This document shows positions 55,223-64,000 of a stretch of 64,000 nt of DNA, piece by piece. Under the pieces are notes generated by a model. It searched no databases. It was not told where the DNA came from and was given only the letters and a program-made list of their open reading frames with translations. The DNA is taken from assembly GCA_009193035.1 (NCBI GenBank), contig SWDT01000185.1, positions 124,001 to 188,000 on the forward strand, written 5' to 3'. This DNA comes from Halicephalobus mephisto. Its lineage: Eukaryota > Nematoda > Chromadorea > Rhabditida > Panagrolaimidae. The position numbers and the translations under genes are program-made. The stretch's first letter is position 1; every line of letters starts with the position of its first letter.

Positions 55223-58200
55223 TTAATGGACATTGTCTAAGGCCTCCAAATGCGGTTTCTGGAAAAATCTCGGAAGAACCAAGGATCTGAACGGGATGAA
55301 CAGGAATGTAACAATAGGGAAAATCATCTCGAGGACCGGCCAGGGGGAAAACCCAACGAAACACAGGAGAATCAACTGGAGGATCTCAACAACGGTGAAA
55401 CTGTGGACGATTCTTTGAGGAACTCTTCGGATGTAGTGGAGTGGGGGGTAGCTTCTCTGTTCCGTGACCAACAATAGGGTTCTTTCACAAAGTTCGTTTC
55501 CGATCATCGCTGTCAAAGCCAAATAAAGAAATAATCCGTGGAAAACCGCTGTTGGGACAAGTTGCAAATACGGTAGAAGGAAGAAATAAGTTGGAATCAT
55601 GAGACCGTGGGCAATCAGGGTGGCTAACCGGGATTCTCGATTCTTAACAATTCTAAAATCAAACTTTATTTAAAATAAATAAAATAAAAATTACATTTGT
55701 TGCATTGTGCCGTCGACTAATCTGTCTTCAACATCGGCTTGGGTCTTGAGGTGGAGGAATGCCTGAGGCAGAGATCCGTGCATCCAAGGCAGGCCGAGAA
55801 TGGAGAGAACTGCATTCATGATGGCCACAATGAAGAGGTCCCAGTTGGGAGCTCCTCCTTTCTTTAAACTGAAATTAACAAATTATTAAAAAATATTTTT
55901 ACAAAATTGTCTCAATAGGAACTTTTAGAATTTTTATAAATTTCTAGAATCTGAAGTTTTGGAATTTTTGGAATAGTATAAAAGTTTAAGTGAGATTTTT
56001 AAACATTTTAGAATTCGTTGGATTCAGGGAGATTTTAGAAATTTTGGTTTTAATTTAATAAAATAATACTTGTTTTGGTTGTTATCTACAGTATTTGTGA
56101 CAATCAGTTGATCCATGAAGAACAGGATAGCCAGAGGGACCCCGAGACCGAGGGAGATCAGATGGGCCTGCCAGGACTGGTCCCAGAAGGCAGCTACTGT
56201 AATAGGGTTGACTTCTGGATTGTAAGTGAATGTTTCTTCTGAAACAATTAATTATTAATTATTAAAAAAATTAAATTTTAAAATAATTAAATCTTCAAAA
56301 AATAAATATTTAAAATTTTTTAATTTTAAAATAACTGTAATTAAACCAACTCGGGACGTCGTGGAAACAGTAACTGCCGACGAAGGACATGATGATGACT
56401 CCGATCGGGAGCGAGTAATCCGCGAGGATCTCCCTCTTGATCTTCGTCAAAAACGGAGTTGTGCGAAAATTGTACAAAGTAAAGCTGATCCAGAAGGTCC
56501 CACAAAGAAGTAAAACAAAAAGCAATCCTGTTGATCTTTCACATGATAATGGATCTGAAAATTAAAATTAAAAATTTTAAAATAATTTAATATTACCGTA
56601 ATCAGGATGATTTATTTTTCCAAAACAAGAAACATCATATCGATTGAAGGTTTCTACTGTAGCCACAATTGCCTTCTGAATAAGGGCTATGGAAATAAAT
56701 AAACTAAAAAGTTCTTCCAAAGATCTCTTAGCATACTGCATAATTTTTGAAAATTCAAAAAAAGCAAAAATCATCAAGAAAAAAGCACACCAAAGTCCGG
56801 TCATTGTGAACATCTTGAAAAAATCATAATCTCCGTTGTGACAAATACTGTGGATGACTTCAATATATATCGTAATCGGGGCTGTGCTCATGATGATCAA
56901 AAACAATTGACCCCCGACAACTCCGAAAAATAAACCCCCTATCCATTGAGCCAGGATCGCTTTTTTGACATCTGAAAAATTATAAATTTTATTAGAAAAT
57001 TTCTTCATTTGAGGTTTTTTCATACTGTACAAGATCTATTTTAGTACAATATTGTCCGATACAAAAAATATTTAAATAAAATAAACGTTTAAATTTATAA
57101 TTTTTGAATGCAGATATTTTTTACAACTTTTTTTCCTAATGATTGACTCTTGTTTCATTGAACGATTTCGAAAGAGATCTTCAGAAATCTCAAAAATCCA
57201 TAGTTTCAGAATTCCTAGCTCCAGAATCCATAGCTTTAGAATCTATAGTTTCGGAATTTCTATTTTTAGAATTTCTATTTTCGGAATCTCTATTTTCAGA
57301 ATTTCTAGTTCCAGAATCCTTAGTTTTGGAATCCCTAGCTTCAAAATTCCTAGCTTCAGAATCTCTAGCTTCAGAATCCTTAGTTCCAGAAGTTCCTATC
57401 AAATTTTGGAAGCCTCTAAGAACATGTACGTGATTTTTACAGTATTAAAGCATTTAAAGCACTGCCATCTTCATATTTTAAAATATCACAAAAATTTGCA
57501 AAAAGTTTCCTAAGATTCTGAAATCTTTGGAAAATTGGATAAATTCTAGAAATTTCTGGGGTTTTGAAAAATTACACAATTTTCTGATTCTATAACTTCC
57601 AACTGAACTTTAGGAGATTCAAGAAGCATCTGTCAAGTCCTCAAAGTCCTTGATTTCTGAGTTCAATTGAAGGTTCTAAGATTTTCAAAATTACGAAAAT
57701 TTCTAAGATTTTGGAAATTACAAAAATTTCTAAGATTTTAGAACTTGCAACTGGAGTCTTCTGTAGAATTAACTTAATTTCAAAAATAAACTCACTTATT
57801 AATCCGCCAGTGTTGGAGTCGTTGAGCATCCCCAGGGCGATGGCCGTTGGTAATATTGCGAAATACAGGAACACAGCACATGCTATCGTTTTCTGGATGC
57901 TTCTGAAGTCAGCCACGCCGTCAGTGTAGTCGGAGATGTAGTGTTTCAGTCGTCTTCTGAAGTCGTTGTAGATTCCTCGACCAGGAAAGAACCTTCCGGA
58001 GCTGTGAGTCATGGCTTCAATTTTGTCTTCTAATTTCGACGGTAACTGAAACGCTTTCTTTTCTACCGTAACTTTGATCTCCTTGATGAATTCTCCGCTG
58101 GAATAAGCATCCAAAAGACGTTGTTTCAGACCAGAATCACACAGCAACGTCGAAAAAGTCCTCGCGGTTTCGAGAGCGGATTTTGTGTCTTTTTCGAACA

Positions 58201-60218
58201 CCGGGGCCAGGACGAGAAGGATAAACTGGACATCCCCCAACTCAGGTCCGAAGTTGGTCGGCAGATTCATCCTCGCAAAACAGACATGTCGATGTTCAAT
58301 CCCAGGCAGGGAACAGTAAATGGCCAGCCAGGACTGATCAATGATGACGTTGTCCGACTGCACACAGACTCCTTGAAGTTTCTGCCGAATGCTGGTTACT
58401 GTAATAATGCCATTAAAAACCCAAAACTCATTAAAATTTAAAAATCAAAAATTACTCTATAATTAAAAAAATTTAAAAAAATCAATTTTTTAATTTTTAA
58501 AATTAAAAATTTTCTGTAATTAAAAAAATTTTAAAAAATCAACTTTTTAATTTTTAAAAATAAAAATTTTCTGTAATTCAAAAAATTTTAAAAATTAACA
58601 AATTGATTTTTTAAAATTAAAAATTTTCTGTAATTAAAAAAATGTGAAAAAATCAATTTTTTAATTTTTAAAAATAAAAATTTTCTGTAATTCAAAAAAT
58701 TTTAAAAAATCAACTTTTTAATTTTTAAAAATAAAAATTTTCTGTAATTCGAAAAATTTTAAAAATTAACAAATTGATTTTTTAAAAGTGAAAATTTTCT
58801 GTAATTAAAAAATAAAAACCTCGGATGTTCTCAAGTTCGGAGTAGCTGAAAATAGCGTTCTGGACGTCCGAGTAGAGAATCTCATCTCTGATCTTTGGGA
58901 TCGAATCCGTCATTCTAAAGCCACATTATTGAGGAAATTTAAAAAATCCACCTTCTGATTATGTCATCGATGTCTGATTCCTCCACGTCCAGCAGAACAA
59001 CGGCTCTGTCAAGAAGGTGCTCTGCATCCAGGATTCCTCGGATTTCGACCGAAAAGTCCTTCGGGGAAACTGCATTTTGGACTGCATTCAACAAATACAA
59101 CTTTTCATTTTTTGCCACTGAAATTTAAGTTTATAAAAAAATTTTAAAAAACTTGAAAAAAATAAAAAATAAAAACTTAAAATTTGATCTCAGCAGAAAT
59201 TCCGAATTTTCCAGTTAAGACTAGTTTTAAAATCTCATAATTACGTGATTCTGGAGGATTTTAAAATTGTATTTTTATGCAAAATTTCTTATAATCGACT
59301 TTTGGAAAATGGCCTTGATATAGATTTTAGAAACTTTTTAGAGACTTTTTAAATACTTTTTAAGAACTTTTTAGGAACTTTTTATGAACTTTTTAAGAAC
59401 TTTTTAAGAACTTTTTAGAAACTAAATTACCTTACATGACGATTTGGAATTACGTTTTCGGAAATACACTTTTCAAAAAAATTTCAAAAATTAAATTTCC
59501 GAATATTTTTTACCGAAATTAATTATAACTCGAAATAGGACCCGATTAGTAAATGTAAAACAAAAACCTTCGAACTTTTGTAACAAAAAAGTAGCTATAT
59601 AGTACAGTAACAATGAACATTAAAATCGCAATTAAGACCACAGTAATCCCCAGGAAACGGATTATTTTGTGTTTCCAAATATTCATTGCGAAATTATGTA
59701 AGATTAAAAATCACCGGGTTACTGTATTTTCCAAAAATTCCGAAAATTGGGGTTTAGAGGATTTCGTGATAAAAATAATTTCAAATTTTTCCGAAAATAT
59801 GTACCGTCTGGATGGATTTAGGAACTCCCCCTCAAGGTCATATAGGGTACAAAGTGTTCATTCTCAAAATCTATAAAATCACAAAATCATCACAGGTTAC
59901 TGTATTCTCCAAAAATTCCGAAAATTGGAATCCAGAGGATATCGTGATAAAAATAATTCTGAATTTCTGTGGAAATACAATACCGTATCTGGATGGATCT
60001 GGGAACTCCCAACTCAGGGCCATAGGGGTAGAGGAGTCCATTTTCGACAGCTAATGGTTGTGTATTACAGTAATAAATACCGGAATTTGAACACTACAGT
60101 AATCCCTAATTTTTACATAAAATAAAAACCAACGTTCATTGTCTTGACTTCTGGAGATTCCTTCCTCAAGGTTGAAGCTTTTGGGATCGAATTCCGCAGC
60201 AGCGAAGATTTTCACCAT
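55223..60218 (-). CDS. SLC4A11: SLC4A11-like membrane transporter (bicarbonate/borate transporter family)
   Basis: Nine exons (60134-60218, 58952-59117, 58820-58914, 57796-58398, 56597-56971, 56351-56554, 56070-56238, 55695-55868, 55223-55652) join in frame to 766 residues. The cytosolic domain has NVIIDQSWLAIYCSLPG and LPTNFGPELGDVQFI. The membrane domain starts at RGIYNDFRRRLKHYISDY and DFRSIQKTIACAVFLYFA, then TGLWCAFFLMIFAFFEFS, YNPEVNPITVAAFWDQSW and YPPLHYIRRVPQRIVHSFT. The last of these is much closer to SLC4A11 than to bicarbonate exchangers. SLC4A11 carries protons/hydroxide, water or ammonia rather than bicarbonate; transfer of that role is inference. It is shorter than human SLC4A11 (about 880), so N-terminal exons may be missing. 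Weak donors: GTTGGT at exons 1 and 6. Confidence 0.92.
57190..57404. repeat. 15-nt repeat in SLC4 intron
   Basis: About 14 units of the form TAGCTTCAGAATCCT. The 15-nt period keeps frames open on both strands (SLASESLVPE type on plus, EARDSEARNSE type on minus), which is an effect of the period, not evidence of coding. It lies in the 824-nt intron between SLC4 exons 4 and 5. Confidence 0.8.
58440..58800. repeat. AT-rich tandem repeat of about 60 bp in SLC4 intron
   Basis: Six units with AAAAATTTTCTGTAATTAAA and AAAATCAATTTTTTAATTTT fill most of the intron between exons at 57796-58398 and 58820-58914. Confidence 0.8.
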
Positions 60219-60364
60219 GATCACCAAAAAGCGAAATTTACGATTGATTTTCCTTCTTTTTAGAACACCCAAATTTGGGAACTGAAGTACACACAAATTA
60301 ATAAAGCAAAATCAGACAAGTAGAAGATCGAAAACACGCCCACGACACGCGGTGATCAGGGTCC

Positions 60365-60470
60365 ATGGGATCGGGGTCCATGGAGTTGTATCCATGGGGT
60401 TGTATCCATGGGGTTGTGTCCATGGGGTTGTGTCCATGGAGTTGTGTCCATGAGGTTGTGTCCCTGTGCC
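60365..60470. repeat. 15-nt repeat CCATGGGGTTGTGT
   Basis: About seven units of TCCATGGGGTTGTGT, each with an NcoI-type CCATGG. On the minus strand one frame reads HGYNPMDTTPWT repeats within a 74-codon ORF starting near 60536. This lies upstream of the SLC4 start; I see no splice path linking them. Confidence 0.85.
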
Positions 60471-60819
60471 GGTCATCTCCCCAAGGACGCGTCGGTTGGA
60501 GACGGTCTGACAAGTACTCGCTCGGGTGTACACCATTGTTCCCCGGGACTTTTTTCTTTGATTTTTTTTATTACAAACTTTTCCAAAAATTACTATTTTC
60601 GATTATTTATTTTTATGTTAATCCAATCCAGCTTTTAAAAGTTAATCTGAAAAACACAAAGATAAATTGTACAACAATTAATTCCCAAACTTGTCCTTTT
60701 GGCTCATTTTTAAAAATTGAACTTCTTAGTGATGGTTGTTACTTCAAGCATCAAGAAGATGCTTATAAAAATGAATCAAATCAAAAAACGCATATCCTAA
60801 GGAAGAAACTACCTTAGGA

Positions 60820-61260
60820 ACAATGATCGTAGGAGAGGAATGATTGTAAGAGATAAACTCATAGAGGATAAACTGTTCCAGGGAAAGAATAACCGTAGGA
60901 GATCAATTACCGTAAAGGGAAAACTGTCATAGGGGATTAATTGTTGTAGGGAAGTAACTACTGTAAGGGAGACACTGACTCAAAGAACCAATAGTCTTAA
61001 GGGGGACTTATCGCAAGGCAGCAATGATAGTAGGGAAGAAGTGATCGTAGAGAAGTAATAATCGTAGGGAAACAATCATTGTAGGAAAGTAATGATCGTG
61101 GGGGAAGGAGTGATCGTAGGGGAGGAGTGATTGTAGAGAAATAATGATCGTAGAGAAGCAATCATTGTAAAAAATTAATGATCGTAGAGAAGGAGTGATC
61201 GTAGGGAAGCAATCATTGTAGGGAAGCAATCATTGTAGGGAAGGAGTGATTGTGGAACAG
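60820..61260. repeat. Short repeat GATCGTAGGGAAG type
   Basis: Units of about 15-18 bp (AATGATCGTAGAGAAG, AATCATTGTAGGGAAG) run between the SLC4 and MIF4G genes. Open frames across it are period effects. Confidence 0.8.
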
Positions 61261-61697
61261 AAATGGAATAGACTGTTCCAAGGAGGCGATTGCTGTAGGA
61301 AACTTATAACAGAAAAGTTGTAGGAAAAACTGTCCGAATAGAGCACTTCTCGTACAGTTACCCTCTTCCGACACTAAATAGTTCCTCAACGACGTCGACC
61401 GTAGGAAGTGGAACTAAAAGTTGCTCCAATAATCCGTATTAAATATATGCAGTCTGGAAAAAGGATTTTCAGTAATCTCTGGCTGTAAAGTTGCCCAATC
61501 AAAAATCACTCAAAATGCAAATGACTTTGACGACAGATAATCCTTTTTATTACTTTTATGAACTTTAGTTAATTTTCAATTTCAAAAAATCCAAAGCTCG
61601 GAAATAAGCCACTTGGTCCAATCACAGTATATCTGGGCCAACAGATTTAAGTAGTTGAGATTAGCATCAGGAAGTTTGGATTGCACAAAGCCGTAAG

Positions 61698-63557
61698 TTA
61701 TCCGAAATAGTAATCGTTGGATTCTGGAGGCAACGTCCAACCAGAAGCACTCAATTCCATCAGCAATAAAATCATCTTCCTCGCCCAAGGCTCTGAAACC
61801 TCGATGAAGGCATCTCGAATCTGGTTCTTCAAACGACCCAACTCATCCGGACACTGTCGTTCAAGGTCGTACCCGACGGAGAGCAGTGATGCGATCATGC
61901 ACTCCAGCTGCAAATGGGAAATTACCACAAAATTAAAAGTATAATTTTTAAAAATTGTCTTAATACAGAATTTCAGACCTCTTCAAACTCATACTATGAT
62001 AAAAATAAAAATAATTTTAAAATTTCAGAACTCTTCAAACTTATATCATAAGAAAAATTGAAACTAAAACTAATTATAAAATTTCAAAACTCTTCAAAAA
62101 TATACTATGATAAAAATAAAAATAATTTCGAAATTTCAGAACTCTTCAAACTTATATCATAAGAAAAATTGAAACTAAAACTAATTATAAAATTTTAAAA
62201 CTCTTCGAAAATATATTATAAGAAAAATAAAAACTAATTATAAAGTTTTAACTCTTCGAAAATATATTATAAGAAAAATAAAAATAATTTTAAAATTTCA
62301 GACCTCTTTAAACTTATGTTATAAGAAAAATTGAAATTAAAACTAATTATAAAATTTTAAAACTTTTCAAAAATATACTATGATAAAAATAAAAATAATT
62401 TCGAAATTTCAGAACTCTTCAAACTTATATCATAAGAAAAATTGAAACTAAAACTAATTATAAAATTTTAAAACTCTTCGAAAATATATTATAAGAAAAA
62501 TAAAAACTAATTATAAAGTTTTAACTCTTCGAAAATATATTATGATAAAAATAAAAATAATTTTAAAATTCCAGACCTCTTCAAACTTATGTTATAAGAA
62601 AAATTGAAATTAAAACTAATTATAAAATTTTAAAACTTTTCAAAAATATACTATGATAAAAATAAAAATAATTTCGAAATTTCAGAACTCTTCAAACTTA
62701 TGTCATAAGAAAAATTGAAACTAAAACTAATTATAAAATTTTAAAACTCTTCGAAAATATATTATAAGAAAAATAAAAACTAATTATAAAGTTTTAACTC
62801 TTCGAAAATATATTATAACAAAAGTAAAAAATTAAGATGAAATTGTCTAGGGACGAGTTTTCAGAATACTTTTTAAAAGTTGACATTTTGGAATTTAGAT
62901 TGATTTCAGATCCGGAATTTATGGGTTTTATTACAGTATCTAAGTGCTTTTTCGGTTTCAAGTCTGACATTGGAACAGAAACGTTACATAATTTCGAAAA
63001 AAACGAACCTCTTCGATTTTCAACGTTTCTAAAACAGGGGATTTGAGCATGTAGTCGAAGATATTGAATATGACCTCTACCATCTCTCCTTCGTAGGTGA
63101 ATCCTACGTGGGCGTAGAGGTCAGAGACAAAACTCAAGAACCCCACCCACACCCTCAGGTGGTCCACTCTGAGTTGGTCTCTGCACTCGTAATACTGTAG
63201 AATGGATGTAACTAATCCTTGGTGGAACGACACTCCACTCGGACACTCCAGCAACGAAGCACAAAGTCTCGCGACGGATCTTCCGTTGGTTTTGTTTTCT
63301 TCTATGGCGTACTGTACTAGATACTGTCCTAAACTCCTTGCCGACTGATCGTTTTCCATGTTTCCAGCGAGGAATTCGTCGATTAATTGTTTTTCTTTCG
63401 TTATGTTTAATTTCTGGAAGGTTTGAACTATCTCATCGACGTCTTTTTGGATGAGGGGTTTCCTCCGAGACTCCTTGATGACGGCCGAAAGAGCTCGGCT
63501 GGGCTTTTGGTCCCCTACTTGAGAGGTCTTCGGTTGTTTGACTGCTCCCGTCTGGAC
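61698..63557 (-). CDS. MIF4G-domain protein, 3' part, 5' end outside window
   Basis: Two exons are visible (63009-63557, 61698-61907), joined in phase 0, giving the last 252 residues; earlier exons lie beyond 64000 or were not found. A basic linker (SRRKPLIQKDVDEIV) precedes an all-helical MIF4G region: NGRSVARLCASLLE, HLRVWVGFLSFVSDLYAHVGF, LECMIASLLSVGYDLERQ and MILLLMELSASGWTLPPE, ending DYYFG. The pattern is closest to the small MIF4G proteins MIF4GD/SLIP1, CTIF and PAIP1, which bridge mRNA-bound proteins to translation initiation factors. Which one cannot be settled without the N-terminus. AATAAA-like sequence follows the stop. Confidence 0.82.
61960..62820. repeat. Intronic higher-order satellite, about 272-bp period
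   Basis: Within the MIF4G intron, 60-75-bp monomers (AATTTCAGAACTCTTCAAAC, then TAAGAAAAATTGAAAC; AACTCTTCGAAAATATATTA) are arranged in a larger unit. AATTTCGAAATTTCAGAACT recurs near 62124, 62396 and 62668. Confidence 0.85.
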
Positions 63558-64000
63558 CTGAAAATTGTAAAAATACGTTCCTGTAAGTACTAAAGTGCAA
63601 AAAAGTCCTTAAAACGGATTATTTTTGGAACAATTTACAATAATATCGCCATCGATGTATGTTTATTTTAGGTCTTGTGAGATTGCAATGGAATGTTCCA
63701 GATCTGATATGAGATCTTCTAGAACATTCCTTAATCCTACAGTAATAGAATATTAACGATTCAGGTCTTGTTGAGTCATATCGAGACCTTCCAAAACATC
63801 TTCCAACGATGTTGTACGAGCACTTAGTTATGTCTTTTCAGATTGAGCTAAACCGTCCCAGGACACTTCACAATGACGTCATATCAAGATGAGCCTGATT
63901 TAGGTCTTGCTAGATTAAGATAGATCATTCTAGATCTCATCTGAGACCTTCCAGATTTTTCCCTAATCCCACAGAACAACGCACTGTTGATTTAGATCTT
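63558..64000. other. Intron or upstream DNA of the MIF4G gene
   Basis: Starts with the intron side of an acceptor (ACAATTTTCAG on minus). 63660-64000 has diverged units with TCTTGTGAGATTG-like and GAACATTCCTTAATCC-like blocks, repeating at about 240 bp. No exon seen. Confidence 0.45.

Noticed and set aside
61008..61229. 73-codon minus-strand ORF with SLRSLIFYNDCF repeats
   Set aside because: Period effect of the GATCGTAGGGAAG repeat.
61582..61788. 68-codon minus-strand ORF
   Set aside because: It overlaps the last MIF4G exon in another frame and then covers the 3' UTR.
1..64000. CRISPR array
   Set aside because: The tandem arrays lack constant repeats separated by unique equal-length spacers, and the genome is eukaryotic.

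Overview
The window looks like nuclear DNA of a rhabditid nematode, most likely Caenorhabditis or a close relative. The evidence is strong AT bias, many very short introns (37-60 nt) with GT..TTTTAG or TTTCAG ends, and nematode-type families: CUB-like GPI proteins, an F-box-like paralogue pair, and an MTA/LIN-40 orthologue. About a third is recognisable genes. The rest is introns and intergenic DNA packed with minisatellites, dispersed repeats, MITEs and SINEs. Exon models were built by hand from splice signals and reading-phase closure; each multi-exon gene given a recognised product closes in frame.

Layout. 1-6 kb: a degenerate repeat array, a left-edge gene fragment (1242-1723), two minisatellites (52 bp and 91 bp units) and a small putative membrane protein (5730-6124). 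6.1-7.3 kb (-): a membrane-anchored short-chain dehydrogenase of the RDH/17-beta-HSD type. 7.5-8.9 kb: two tRNA-headed SINEs, one with a perfect 14-bp target duplication. 9-17.3 kb (-): two F-box-like paralogues (8973-9984, 16339-17281) sharing a 171-bp identical block. Between them lie a nine-exon CUB-like GPI-anchored protein, a TAA-flanked MITE and an unrecognised membrane-protein locus. 18.7-23.6 kb (+): GPATCH11 and CWF19L1 homologues, two spliceosome-associated genes in tandem and possibly an operon.

23.6-32.8 kb is gene-poor. It holds an inverted pair of paralogous gene fragments (23950-24172 and 25190-25421), dispersed repeats and a perfect-arm MITE at 31127-31275. 32.8-38.4 kb (+): an AQP8-type aquaporin whose single 4.6-kb intron is full of repeats. 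38.5-41.0 kb (-): the LIN-40/MTA orthologue of the NuRD complex (BAH, ELM2, SANT, GATA finger), convergent with the aquaporin and with a possible extra 5' exon at 41095-41266. 44.2-46.0 kb (-): an MFSD8/CLN7-like lysosomal MFS transporter.

46-55 kb: AT-rich tandem arrays, a 33-bp EcoRI-site minisatellite, a putative orphan coding exon (53185-53531) and the third copy of a dispersed repeat. 55.2-60.2 kb (-): a nine-exon SLC4A11-like membrane transporter. 61.7-63.6 kb (-): the 3' part of a MIF4G-domain gene that runs off the right edge. Apart from the GPATCH11/CWF19L1 pair, neighbouring genes do not form an evident pathway. The strongest unusual observations are the conversion-like block between the F-box paralogues, the SINE insertion, the inverted gene-fragment pair with its relic in the aquaporin intron, and a second gene-fragment family shared between 17.6-18.2 and 53.2-53.8 kb.
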